Origin: G963675935 sp963803125
GTDB lineage: Bacteria > Planctomycetota > Planctomycetia > Pirellulales > Thermoguttaceae
NCBI GenBank assembly: GCA_963803125.1
Contig: CAWDLR010000003.1
Span: 1,364,001-1,428,000 of the forward strand
DNA: 64,000 bases
Direction of reading: 5' to 3'
The position numbers and the translations under genes are program-made. The first letter of the stretch is position 1, and each line of letters opens with the position of its first letter. A model generated the notes under the pieces. That model had not been told where the DNA came from and made no database searches. It was given only the letters and a program-made list of their open reading frames with translations. Shown piece by piece: positions 46,556 to 55,654 of this stretch.

Positions 46556-46566
46556 GCTAGCCGCCC
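46493..46566 (-). tRNA. tRNA-Val (anticodon CAC)
   Basis: Acceptor GGGCGGC (46566-46560) pairs with GCCGCCC (46500-46494). D arm GCTCAGTTGGTTAGAGC; anticodon stem CCATC/GGTGG with loop CTCACAC, giving anticodon CAC; T arm GAAGG TTCGAGT CCTTT; discriminator A. CCA is not encoded. The element is inserted at its 3' end, and the gene stays intact. Confidence 0.95.
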
Positions 46567-46601
46567 GAGAACGTGGTAGTCTAGCCGAAACGTCGACGGA
46601 G

Positions 46602-46883
46602 TCAAGAGGGCGGCGGCTCAAACTTCGGCGCGGTCGCCTCTTCACGCTCTTCCGGCTCCTCATAATGCGAAACGGCGCTCATCGACTCCGAGTGGGAGGT
46701 TGACGAGTTGATGGCCCCCTCGACGTCGTCCTGGATGCTGCGGATTCCCCGCTTCAACTCCATCACGCCCTTGCCCACAGAGCGAGCCACCTCGGGGAGC
46801 CGTTCGCCGAAGAGCAAAACGGCAATGACGCCGAGAATCAGCATCATCACCGGGTTGTCGAGAAAGGCAAACAGGGCGGGCAT
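46602..46883 (-). CDS. tatA: TatA/TatE-like twin-arginine translocase subunit
   Basis: 93 residues from ATG 46883. A short periplasmic end and one helix (NPVMMLILGVIAVLLFGERL) are followed by the FGERLPEVARSVGKGVMELK amphipathic helix typical of TatA, and an acidic tail. The upstream TatA-like gene ends 4 bp before. Together with TatC elsewhere it would move folded proteins across the membrane. Confidence 0.9.
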   Translation of the reverse strand: MPALFAFLDNPVMMLILGVIAVLLFGERLPEVARSVGKGVMELKRGIRSIQDDVEGAINSSTSHSESMSAVSHYEEPEEREEATAPKFEPPPS

Positions 46884-46887
46884 CGCA

Positions 46888-47139
46888 CTACCTTGGGGCG
46901 GCGTCGCTATGGCCATGCACGGCTTCTTCCTGCGCCGGTGGCTTGTTGGGCTGCTCCTCGATTCTGTTCGAGGTATTGCCCGAACCCTTCACCTCGTCCT
47001 CAATGCCCTGCAAGCCCTTCTTGAACTCGACAACGCCCTGGCCAAGCGACCGCATCACGCTGGGCAAACGGTTGCCAAACAGCAAGAAGACGATCCCCGC
47101 CAGAATCAGCCAATGCCAAGCAGACTCTAAACCAAACAT
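46888..47139 (-). CDS. tatA: TatA-like twin-arginine translocase subunit (first of a pair)
   Basis: 83 residues starting MFGLESAWHWLILAGIVFLL; the helix is followed by FGNRLPSVMRSLGQGVVEFK, the TatA hallmark. I start at 47139 because the frame upstream (to 47247) lacks conserved sequence. It forms a two-gene operon with the second TatA-like gene. Confidence 0.9.
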   Translation of the reverse strand: MFGLESAWHWLILAGIVFLLFGNRLPSVMRSLGQGVVEFKKGLQGIEDEVKGSGNTSNRIEEQPNKPPAQEEAVHGHSDAAPR

Positions 47140-47314
47140 GGGTAACCTGTGGAGTTGTGCGGGGGACGGAACACATCCGCCCCTCTTCATCATTGTACCC
47201 CACTCGTTTGCACTGTCAAAGGTAGGGCTGGGGCAATCGACTTGCATCGAACACCCCGTTGGTATTAGTATCGGACGAGAGCGCTCGCCCTCGCCGGGAC
47301 GCCATTATGGGTGT

Positions 47315-48271
47315 CTATTCCGCTCTTACGGTCTTCCGTTTCAGCATTTCCGCCAGGTGCAGTGCGACGCAGTCGCCGAGCAGCCCGGGGTCGTAACCGC
47401 CCTCGAGCACGCTGACGGTCTTTCCACCGGCATAAGTATCGGCCACGTCAAGGACGAGGTTGGTCAACGGGATGAAGTCTTCCGTCTCCAGGCCGAGATT
47501 TCCGACCGGGTCGCGTCGATGCGCATCGAAGCCGGCGCTTGAGAGCACCAACTGCGGCTGGATTTTGGCGGCGAACCGATCGAGGTTGTCGCTGAATCGC
47601 GCGAGATAGTCTTTGCGCGAAGTGCCGAATTCGACGGGCAGGTTGAGGGTCGTGCCCAGTCCGCGGCCGCCGCCCGTCTCGTCGCTGTCGCCCGTGCCCG
47701 GATAAAAGGGCCAGCGGTGGATCGAGAGGAAGCCGACCCGTGGTTCCTCCCAGAACGCGGCTTGCGTGCCATTGCCGTGGTGAATGTCCCAATCGACGAT
47801 CAACACGCGATCGAGGCCGAGCGAGTCGATAGCCAAGCGGGCGGCGACCGCGATGTTGTTGAAAATACAGAAGCCCATGGCGTGGTTGATCATCGCGTGA
47901 TGGCCGGGCGGACGGACGAGGCAGAGGGCCTGGCTGTCTTCGCCGCGCAGCAGCCGCTCGACCGCATCGCAGACGCTGCCGGCCGCCATCAGCGCGACGT
48001 CATAGCTGGCGGGGCTGACCACGGTATCGGCTTCGATGTAACCTCCGCCCGATTTCGCGTAGGCCCAGACCTCGTCGATGTAGGCGGGAGAATGCACCCT
48101 AGCCAGCCGCTGCCGCGAGACCGGCTGGAAATCGGGCATGCTACACTGGGCCGACAAACCGGCCGTCGCCAGCCGCGCGGGCAGACCGCGAATCCGCTCG
48201 GCACGTTCCGGGTGATTGCCGGTCTCGTGGTCCAGGAAACAAGGGGGGCAATAGAGCAGGGTCATGGGCAC
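47315..48271 (-). CDS. Histone-deacetylase-family amidohydrolase
   Basis: 318 residues of the arginase/deacetylase fold. Zinc and catalytic motifs are complete: HPERAERI, RPPGHHAM (120-127), DWDIHHGNGT (160-169), SSAGFDAHRRDP and the GGYD loop near the end. Bacterial members deacetylate acetylpolyamines or proteins such as acetyl-CoA synthetase; the substrate here is unknown. GTG 48271 or ATG 48265 may be the start (AGAGG upstream). Confidence 0.92.
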   Translation of the reverse strand: MPMTLLYCPPCFLDHETGNHPERAERIRGLPARLATAGLSAQCSMPDFQPVSRQRLARVHSPAYIDEVWAYAKSGGGYIEADTVVSPASYDVALMAAGSVCDAVERLLRGEDSQALCLVRPPGHHAMINHAMGFCIFNNIAVAARLAIDSLGLDRVLIVDWDIHHGNGTQAAFWEEPRVGFLSIHRWPFYPGTGDSDETGGGRGLGTTLNLPVEFGTSRKDYLARFSDNLDRFAAKIQPQLVLSSAGFDAHRRDPVGNLGLETEDFIPLTNLVLDVADTYAGGKTVSVLEGGYDPGLLGDCVALHLAEMLKRKTVRAE

Positions 48272-48328
48272 AACCTCTCTACCGATAACTGTACGGCTGG
48301 CTGGGTGACTTGTACAGGGTGACGGATA

Positions 48329-49281
48329 TCAGCAGTCCTTTTTCCACACTCCCCCTCGCCCCGTCGGTTGCAGCCCGAGCTTCAGAAAGACGCCAATCGC
48401 CGCGGTGTTGGCCTCGCCGGTCTGGACCTCGACGCGCACAATCCCCTGACGCAGGAACTGGCGAAAGGCCTCGTTGAGCAGGAACGTGGCCAGGCCGCGG
48501 CGCCGCTGCGTTTCGGCGATGGAGAGCTCGATCAGGCCGGCGGCGCGGCCCACGCCGGTTGTGCCGCTGGGCTCCATACTGCGGAACAGGGCGGTGGCGA
48601 CCGCCTGGCTTTGACCACGGATGACCAGATCGAAGCGGGTCAGGTCGAAACCGCCGACGGTGAAAGCCTCCCAGCGGCTGCGCGTTGGGGCATCGGCCGT
48701 CACTTCCACCTGCATCTGCCGGCGAATCTGCATCTGTTGGCGATCGACCTGCGATTCAAAACCGTCAAGGTTGCGGCTCAAGAGCAGCGTGCGCTCGACT
48801 TCGTGGTAGCCGCGGGCCGCCATCACGCTGCGCGTTATCGTGTCGGAATCGAGCACGCCCGGCAGGTCGCTCCCGCCGTACAGACCGATATAGAAGGGAT
48901 GCAGCGGTTGGAAGCCGCCGCCGCAGCACTCCCTCGCGCCGTGGCGACGAAGATACTGTTCGCAACGATCCAGCAAGCCGTCGGCGACCTCCGCCTGGCG
49001 CAACCGGGATCAGTCACCACCACGCAGATGACACCCGTCTCCGTCGAGATCCAGCTCTCCTCCGCATCGGGCCCAAAGCCGGCATGTGCAAATCCGACCA
49101 GCCGCCCATCATCGTGAGCCAACACCAGGCCGTCGTAGTCGAAATAGAGCTTGGCAAAGACGAGCTGCTCGAACAGGTCGGGCGATACCGGCTGAACGAA
49201 TCCAGGCTGTCCGGCGCGACTTCGCCAAAGCCCCGCGAGTGCCGGTGGGTCGAAATTGCGAAACGGGCGATACGTCAACAT
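48329..49281 (-). CDS. GNAT-family acetyltransferase, apparent frameshift
   Basis: The N-terminal half (MLTYRPFRNFDPPALAGLWR, HDDGRLVGFAHAGFGPDAEE) and the C-terminal half (GLIELSIAETQRRRGLATFL, GEANTAAIGVFLKLGLQPTG) are in different frames, joined near 49003 by one missing base. Joined, it is a two-domain GNAT of about 318 residues. The C-terminal domain has the acetyl-CoA loop QRRRGLA and the N-terminal one continues as RQAEVADGLLDRCEQYLRRH, also GNAT-like. Substrate unknown. Confidence 0.8.
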
Positions 49282-49354
49282 GCACAACTATTCTAGCGAG
49301 AATCGCCGTGATGGGAAGCTGTCACTTCCCGCGCAACCGTTCACGCGGCGGGAA

Positions 49355-49422
49355 GGGGACGGAGGTTCTCGCACCGGTGGTTTTCGTCACTGCGAGGACT
49401 TCCGGCGAAAACCTCCGTCCCC
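49355..49422. repeat. Inverted repeat over the 3' end of the DUF1570 gene
   Basis: GGGGACGGAGGTTCTCGC and GCGAAAACCTCCGTCCCC form the arms. The last ~12 residues of the lipoprotein are encoded by one arm, so the repeat has replaced or extended the original C-terminus. Confidence 0.75.
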
Positions 49423-50241
49423 CTCGCCTCGCGGGCCGTGGACGCTTGCCTTTCCGCTGTCCAACCGGCGGATGTAGTCGATCATTGCGACGTCGGGCTG
49501 GTCGAATAGCTCCCAGAGCTGCGCCGAAAGTGGGGTGGCCGTGCCGTCGTTACGCCGCAATTCGCCCAGATACGCCCGCAGCGCGGCAAGCGTCTGTGGG
49601 CTCGATTCCATCAGAAAATGCGTCCACGCCCAGGCCTCGGCGTAATCGTCCTGCGTCATATTGTAATCGGCCGCAAATCGTTCCAGCCGCTGCAAGTCGG
49701 GCTGCCAATGCTCGCGTTCGAGCCGGGCGATGCTGCGGTCCAAGAGCGTGCGATTCACCCCCCGCTGGCTCCGCGGCACTTCATAGTACTTCGCAATTCC
49801 CTCGTCCAGCCACTGCGGCATGTTCGGCACGACCGCGTGCAGGTAGGCGTGCGTCACCTCGTGCCGCAAGTCCTCGGCCATGCGCTCGCCCCAGCGGGCG
49901 TAGATCGCCAGTTTGTCGTCGGTCTCGACGAAAAACGCCCGGCGGTCGGGAAATTGCGGATAGTGCAGTCTTATGAAGCCGTCGAACCGCTCGGTGCTCT
50001 CGAACAGGTAGACGTGAATCGGCTCCGTCGAACGCGGCAAGTTCAGCCGCCGGCACAAGTCGGTCCGCTGCGAGGTGAGTTCCTCGAACAGCCGGTTATC
50101 GGCGGCCACGGGAAAATCGCTGTGGATCACGAGCTGCTCGCGCACCAAGGTCTCGCGATTCGGCAGCGTCAGTCGCCCGGCCAGCGTGCCCACGCACCCG
50201 CCAAACGCCAACAGGAGAAGCAAACGTGGCACAAGTCGCAT
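49387..50241 (-). CDS. DUF1570-type lipoprotein, peptidase MA-like metalloprotease
   Basis: The 284-residue protein has a lipoprotein signal (LLLLLAFGGC, Cys16). The zincin motif HEVTH is at 127-131, and Glu147 in LDEGIAKYYE is the likely third ligand. This is the peptidase-MA-like pattern of DUF1570 proteins frequent in planctomycetes. I start at ATG 50241. It should be an outer-envelope metalloprotease; the substrate is not known. Confidence 0.85.
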   Translation of the reverse strand: MRLVPRLLLLLAFGGCVGTLAGRLTLPNRETLVREQLVIHSDFPVAADNRLFEELTSQRTDLCRRLNLPRSTEPIHVYLFESTERFDGFIRLHYPQFPDRRAFFVETDDKLAIYARWGERMAEDLRHEVTHAYLHAVVPNMPQWLDEGIAKYYEVPRSQRGVNRTLLDRSIARLEREHWQPDLQRLERFAADYNMTQDDYAEAWAWTHFLMESSPQTLAALRAYLGELRRNDGTATPLSAQLWELFDQPDVAMIDYIRRLDSGKASVHGPRGEGDGGFRRKSSQ

Positions 50242-50404
50242 GGGGGGGAATAATAGCAAATCCCCCAAACCGCCGCCACATCGAATTGGGGCGACGAAGG
50301 TCCCCGGGCGCAGGAACGGGTTTGCAGTGCCGAGGGGGATCGTTTAAGCTGGCGGGCGGGATTCTGGAGCATGAGGTCATCATAAGTACAAGGAGAACCA
50401 CGAC

Positions 50405-52028
50405 ATGGCGAGCAAGGAGGCTCGGGAGCGGAGATTGAAGGAAATTCAGGAGATTGCGGCAGGCTGGGGAAAAATCATCGCGCAGGAGGCGTTTCCCAAC
50501 GGTCCTGGCATGGATGTGAGTCTGGCCGACATGGAGGAGTTGGCGATGGCGGCCTCTCGGGCATTGGTTAAAGGAACCGTGGAGGCGATGACCGGTTCTC
50601 AAGGTGAGCAGTTCGGCCAAGAGGCGTCGTGTCCGGTTTGCGGGAAGATGTGTTCTCTGAAAACCGTGCCTCGTTCGATGGTGGTCCGTGGCGGCGACGC
50701 CACACTCAATGAACCCGTAGGACACTGTTCGAGGTGCCGCAGGGATTTTTTTCCCGCAGCGGCCGGTGTTGAAGATTGACGGCCACGGATACAGTTCGAG
50801 CATTTTGCATCGCATCTTGCACTTGGCCGGCGTAACCAGTTCCTTCGACGTGGCGGAAGTGGCGTTGAAGGTGGTGGGCGAGATCACGATTTCGGATCGC
50901 CAGATCAACAAGTTGATTTGCGAGGTTGGCGCGGAGATGGCTGCGGATCGGGACGTTCGCACGCGTCGGTATGTCGAACAACCCTTGCCACGGCAGCCGA
51001 CGGTTGCGGAAGCGCCGCCGGATTTGGCGGCGGTGTTTGGCGATGGCGGGCGGATGCGGACGCGCGAGCCCGATCGGGGGCGGGGCGTTCACCAGCCGCA
51101 CTGGCGCGAGACGAAGAACGCGGCCTTTCATCGGATGCAAAGCCGCTCGTTCGCCGCAGACCCGCAAGCGGAGTTGCCCGACTGTTTTTGCAATCGAGCG
51201 TATGTGGAAAAGCTGGTAAACGGCCTGAAATGTCTGAAAAACGAGGTTGTTGCGGAGGGGACGGATGTGGAGCCATTGCCGGCGACAGGCGGTGAAACCG
51301 TGGCGGCGCCGCTTCAGCAATCGCCGCCGTGGCAACCGACGACGGTGTTTCGCACGTGTCTCAGTTCGTTGGCTGGCAGCAATGAGTTTGGCGCAATGAT
51401 GGCGGCGGAAGCTGACAAGCGAGGTTTCTTCGCCGCGCAAAAACGGGCGTTCGTCGGTGACGGCTTGGGCTACAATTGGAGCATCCATCGACGTTGGTTT
51501 TCGCAGTTCGTTCCGATTGTGGATTTCGTTCACGCGGTGGAATACGTGTACACCGCCGCCAAAGCGATTCACGGCGACGCCGAACCGCGTTGGCGGCAAT
51601 ACTTGGTGTGGGCGAACGCTTGTTGGCAAGGCCGGGTGGACGATGTGATTGCAGAGTTGCAGCGATGGCAATCGCAGCACGGACCGCTGCCGCAAGAGTC
51701 GGACATTCCCGAAACCGATCCCCGCAAGATCGTTCATGCCACCATCCGCTACCTGACCAACAACCGCAGCCGAATGGACTACCCTGGCTACCGGCGCTCG
51801 GGATTGCCCGTGACAAGTTCGTTGGCCGAGTCGCTTGTCAAACAGGTCAGTAAGCGAGTGAAGGGGACAGAAAAATTCTGGAATGACGGCCCGTCAGGCG
51901 AAGCGATCCTGCAAATCCGAGCGGCCGTAATCTCCGATGGCGACCAACTTCAGAAATGGATTCGCCATCGCCCAGTCTCTCCGTTTTCGCCAAGATGCCG
52001 TCAAACTCCCCAGGCCAATAGCGCGTAA
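50405..52028 (+). mobile_element. ISKra4-type insertion sequence (coding part)
   Basis: The coding region of one insertion sequence. The terminal inverted repeats could not be fixed by eye; the element should extend somewhat on both sides, between the lipoprotein start (50241) and the hydrolase end (52082). Confidence 0.75.
50405..52028 (+). CDS. tnp: ISKra4-family transposase, two frames
   Basis: Frame 1 (50405-50779) holds the helical N-terminus and a zinc finger (CPVCGKMC...HCSRCRRDFFP). Frame 2 (from about 50754 to 52028) continues with PVLKIDGHGYSSSILHRILH, then VGDGLGYNWSIHRRWF, VDFVHAVEYVYTAAKAIHGD and SRMDYPGYRRSGLPVTSSLA, the DDE-like core of ISKra4 transposases. The break is at a T7C3 run (50746-50755); removing one base gives DFFPQRPVLKIDG, as expected for the family. 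It may be programmed frameshifting, decay or a sequencing indel. Confidence 0.85.
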
Positions 52029-52081
52029 GGAATTACCGACGTGTTCCTGCGCCCAAGGTCCCCTCTCCTTCCGGGGGAGGG

Positions 52082-52987
52082 TCAGGGTGAGGGCCGCCGG
52101 CCGCTCTGCAACAACCCCATCAGGCTGTCGTGGTAAAGTTGCGGGTCGATCCTGTCGAGATCTTCGTGCTTCGCCCCCTCGAAGATCACCAGTTTGGCGC
52201 CCGACCGCACGCGGCCGGCCAGGGCCTTCACCTCGTCGAGGTGTGTATGGCGATCGGCCGAGCCGGCGAGGATCACGACCGGCACGCTCGGCGGGATCGC
52301 CGCAATGTGCTCGTACGGCGAGATTTCGTCCGGACTGACCGGCAGAAACACCGGCGACCAGAGCCTCATGCCGCAATAGGCCATCCAATCGAGCACCGGT
52401 GGCAAACGGTGCTGAAGCCGGTTCCACACGGCGCTCTTGAGGTCCTTGTATGGCTGTTCCAAGAGATATCCCGCCACGTCCGTCTTCAATTCCTCGGCCG
52501 CGAACACCGCTGCCGCCGCCCCCATCGAACGGCCGACAATGAAAATGGGCCGTCGCGGAAACTGCTTGCGGAGAAAACCGACGGCGGCCACGACGTCGTG
52601 CCGGCCGCCCCAGCCGATGTCATTCACCTCGCCCGTCGAATCGCCGTGGGCGCGAAAGCTGATCGCCAGCGCCGTGATCCGCAATTCCGCGAGCGACCGC
52701 ATCACCGGCGCCATCTGCCCCCGCGAGGCGTCCATGCCGTGCAGCAATAGAACGCAGGGTTTGCTGGCATCGCCACGGAATAGCCACCCGCCGATCTGCT
52801 GGCCGTCGCAGGTGCTCAGCCGAATCGACTCCACGTCCCTGCCGGCGATGAACGGCGTGGGCTCGGCGAACGGCCCGCTGCCGCGGCGCGTCAGCCGCCA
52901 CGCGACCCAGGCCGATGCGGCAAGCCAGAGTATGACCCCCAGCAAGACGAGGACGGCCAGCCATTTCAACGCGCGTCGTTTCCGCAT
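52082..52987 (-). CDS. Membrane-anchored alpha/beta hydrolase
   Basis: 301 residues; an N-terminal anchor (WLAVLVLLGVILWLAASAWV), oxyanion HGMD, nucleophile elbow GRSMGA, acid in AGSADRHT and His in GAKHEDLD complete the serine-hydrolase triad. It resembles the BEM46/DUF1749-like family. Its start overlaps the ispG 3' end by 22 bp. The C-terminal residues SGRRPSP come from a CCCTCTCC...GGAGAGG-type hairpin (52059-52095). Confidence 0.85.
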   Translation of the reverse strand: MRKRRALKWLAVLVLLGVILWLAASAWVAWRLTRRGSGPFAEPTPFIAGRDVESIRLSTCDGQQIGGWLFRGDASKPCVLLLHGMDASRGQMAPVMRSLAELRITALAISFRAHGDSTGEVNDIGWGGRHDVVAAVGFLRKQFPRRPIFIVGRSMGAAAAVFAAEELKTDVAGYLLEQPYKDLKSAVWNRLQHRLPPVLDWMAYCGMRLWSPVFLPVSPDEISPYEHIAAIPPSVPVVILAGSADRHTHLDEVKALAGRVRSGAKLVIFEGAKHEDLDRIDPQLYHDSLMGLLQSGRRPSP

Positions 52988-54186
52988 GTGGCGATCAGCT
53001 TATCAAGTTCCACCTTCAATCGCACGAGCACTTCATCGAACGAAAACGCGCCGAGCGACTCGCCGCGGCGCTTGAGATGCACCGAATCGGGACCGCACCA
53101 CAGGCCAAGATCCGCGTGATCGGTTTCGCCCGGGCCGTTCACGCGGCAACCCATCACGGCGATCGTGATCGGATACTCGGCGGCGTAGCGGGTCGCCTCG
53201 CGCACGCGCTCGGCCAGCTCGACGAAGGCCTCGTTCTCTACCCGCGAACAACTCGGACAACTGATGATGTTCAACCGCCGGGAAAAGGGGTCAGAACTAT
53301 TTTTCGCCCATCGGCCGGAGCCCTGTCCCTCGTCAGAAAAATAGTTCTGACCGCTTTTCCCGGCAGCCACGTCGGCGATAATCTGCCGGGCCGCCTCGAT
53401 CTCTTCGTGTTTTCGCCCGACGGGCACGGTGAGCGAGACGCGGAGCGTGTCGCCGATACCCTGCAAGAGCAGCGGCTCGAAGGCCAATCGCGTCTTCAAG
53501 ATCCCCTCGGGCGGCATCCCGGCCTCGGTCACCCCCAAGTGCAGCGGCACGTCCGCCCGCCGCGCCGCAAACCGCCGGTTGACTTCCACCACGTTGGCCG
53601 GGTTCGAGTCCTTCAGCGACACGCAATACCGCGTAAACCCGAGCCGGTCGAGCTGTTCGCAATGTTCCAATCCACTTGCGAGCATCGCGTCCAACGGGTC
53701 GTGAGCGGCGAGTTTGTCCCGCTGCGCCGGATCGACCGAGCCGCAATTCACACCAACTCGCAACGCGCAGTCATGCTCGCCGGCAACGTCGGCCAAGAAC
53801 CGCACCTTATCTTGCCAAGGCCGGTCGCGCTCGTAGTGGTACAGATGGCCGGGATTGTAGCGGATTTTATCGACCAACGGGGCCACCTCGGCCGCCAGCC
53901 GGTAGTTCTCTTGAAGATCGACCGAGAGATTCGCGACCGTGCGTCGCCGGATTTCGCGGAGTGCCTCGACGTCGCGCGGCGTATCGACGGCGATCCGCAC
54001 GATGCCCGCCCCCGCTTCGGCCAACTGCATCACCTGCGCCGCCGTCGCCTCGACATCAGCGGTCTTCGTCGCGCACATACTCTGCACCACGATCGGATTG
54101 CCGGCACCGATCGTAACCGAGCCAACATTCACGGGCCTTGTGGGATTGCGAGGAAGCGGTGGGGCAAACGGCTTTGATGAGGCCAT
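52966..54186 (-). CDS. ispG: 4-hydroxy-3-methylbut-2-enyl-diphosphate synthase (flavodoxin-type), with palindromic insert
   Basis: Penultimate step of the MEP isoprenoid pathway, a 4Fe-4S enzyme. The N-terminal TIM barrel has GNPIVVQSMCATKT, IRYNPGH, GVNCGS and RYCVSLKDSN. The C-terminal Fe-S domain has Cys310, Cys313, Cys346 and Glu353 (SCPSC, GCRVNGPGE). Between AAGKSGQ and the RRLNIISCPSC segment, about 25 residues are encoded by a palindrome (53280-53361), at the domain junction. 406 residues from ATG 54186. It overlaps the hydrolase gene by 22 bp. Confidence 0.95.
   Translation of the reverse strand: MASSKPFAPPLPRNPTRPVNVGSVTIGAGNPIVVQSMCATKTADVEATAAQVMQLAEAGAGIVRIAVDTPRDVEALREIRRRTVANLSVDLQENYRLAAEVAPLVDKIRYNPGHLYHYERDRPWQDKVRFLADVAGEHDCALRVGVNCGSVDPAQRDKLAAHDPLDAMLASGLEHCEQLDRLGFTRYCVSLKDSNPANVVEVNRRFAARRADVPLHLGVTEAGMPPEGILKTRLAFEPLLLQGIGDTLRVSLTVPVGRKHEEIEAARQIIADVAAGKSGQNYFSDEGQGSGRWAKNSSDPFSRRLNIISCPSCSRVENEAFVELAERVREATRYAAEYPITIAVMGCRVNGPGETDHADLGLWCGPDSVHLKRRGESLGAFSFDEVLVRLKVELDKLIATCGNDAR
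53280..53361. repeat. Palindrome inside ispG
   Basis: GGGTCAGAACTATTTTTC and its complement form arms around about 27 bases. The 82-base insert keeps the frame. Confidence 0.85.
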
Positions 54187-54217
54187 ACCGGAGATGAGTT
54201 TCTTAGGAATGGACTTC

Positions 54218-54831
54218 CTACAAGGCCACGGTCGCGCTCCGTTGCCACCTGGAATAGAACAATACCGACCCGAGAACGGTGAAGAGAAGGCCACCGAATT
54301 CTATCCCCCAGATTGAACCGCCAACCCACGCATATCGCACCATTTCTGAAGGATCGTCGGGCACGAGTCGAAAAGTGTTGTGATAGAACTCAGGACTCAG
54401 TGTAGCCAGCCCCATCGCGATTACGCCGCCGATAGCCCAAGAAATCAGCAGATGCCGGCCACAGAGACAACGTAGCTGCTGCCACGCCAATAGCTGCATT
54501 GAGCTTTGGAGACGATTCCAATCACAACCGTGAACACCGAAGAAAACAGCAATCCGAAAAGAAGTCCCTCGAAAATCCCCTGCGCGATGCTCGCTCGCCA
54601 AATATCGTTCACCTCATACCAGCCGAGAATATTGCGATAATAGAGGGGACTTACGAGACCATTGATGCTGTTTGTGATTGCACCGAGCGCAGCGCCAGCC
54701 GCAACCCCAGTCAAAGCGATCAGGACCAAAGCCATGGGGCGAGTTCGCCCAGCGTCCGACCGTGTTTGCATGTCAATCCTCGATTTCGCTGGCCATCGAA
54801 CACGAGATCCAAGTTCAATCATCATTAGCAT
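54218..54831 (-). CDS. Four-helix membrane protein, apparent frameshift
   Basis: The N-terminal half (ALVLIALTGVAAGAALGAIT, EGLLFGLLFSSVFTVVIGIV) and the C-terminal half (LLISWAIGGVIAMGLATLSP, IWGIEFGGLLFTVLGSVLFY) lie in different frames, joined near 54495 by one missing base. Joined, it is about 200 residues with four membrane helices, a type I have seen often in planctomycetes but cannot assign a function to. Confidence 0.7.
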
Positions 54832-55303
54832 AACACTCCTTGTTGCCTGGGGCCAATGCCTCGCGCAAAGGAGCTAGGGTGCGAAGATGGTGGATATTCT
54901 CCTTTGTGCCTTCTCCTCTTTGCGTGAGATTCACGGTCGAGAAGACTTGCGGCACCGCCGACCTCCACAATTCGCACCACCCAACCTGTCTTCGCTATGT
55001 CTCCATAGTCTCCGGGGCAGCCGTTATCCGTGCCGAGAAACCTCGGCCGCGCGGCAACTAACGCGCCTCTCAAACTGGAGAATGCAGGCCGACTTTGCCG
55101 ATGAATGGGCGAGGTCGAGTTGGAGACGGTTCGGCCGCTGTCCGGCAGTGCTTCTTACAGGGGGGTAGTGCTGTCATGCCCGCAAAAAAAGTCTAATCGG
55201 CAAGCTTCAGCAAACCAACCGCCCAGTGGTGTGATCGCAGTCGGTCGGCCGATATAAGACATAGCAGCCGTTTTGAACGTCGCCGCGTGAGGAGATTTCC
55301 ACC
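54832..55303. other. Intergenic region, nothing recognised
   Basis: No ORF here looks coding on either strand. GAGGAGATTT at its end is the ribosome site of the next gene. Confidence 0.5.
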
Positions 55304-55552
55304 GTGAGTCACGACATCAACGTGTTGGCACTGGTGAAAGGGAAGGAACGCTATGTCTTTCTCTACGACGACGCCAACCGCGCCGAGACGCTGCGAACGT
55401 TGGGACGTTTCGCCTCGAATCCCGACCTGAGTTTCACTTGGTACGACGCGGCCGTGCTGAGCCAGAAGATCCGCCAAGACAGCCACAAGTTCGTCTCCGC
55501 CTCACGCTTCGAGGTCCCGCTGCCCACCGACGCCAGCGACGACGAGTATTGA
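55304..55552 (+). CDS. Small conserved-type protein (82 aa)
   Basis: Starts at GTG after GGAGATTT. MSHDINVLALVKGKERYVFL, YDDANRAETLRTLGRFASNP, WYDAAVLSQKIRQD looks like a compact alpha/beta protein, acidic at the end. I recognise no family. It sits just upstream of xerC/D, separated by a GGGGCTAGGG tract. Confidence 0.7.
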   Translation: MSHDINVLALVKGKERYVFLYDDANRAETLRTLGRFASNPDLSFTWYDAAVLSQKIRQDSHKFVSASRFEVPLPTDASDDEY

Positions 55553-55554
55553 GA

Positions 55555-55650
55555 CGAGGGGCTAGGGGTCAGGGACTAGGGGCAAGGGACGAGGGGCCAG
55601 AAGAGACGTTACGCGGCCCGCTGATCCCCAGCCCCTAGCCCCTGATTCTC
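55555..55650. repeat. GGGGCTAGGGGT tract and its complement
   Basis: AGGGGCTAGGGGTCAGGGAC units on one side and CCCAGCCCCTAGCCCCTG on the other form an inverted low-complexity pair directly upstream of xerC/D. Confidence 0.8.
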
Positions 55651-55654
55651 CGCC

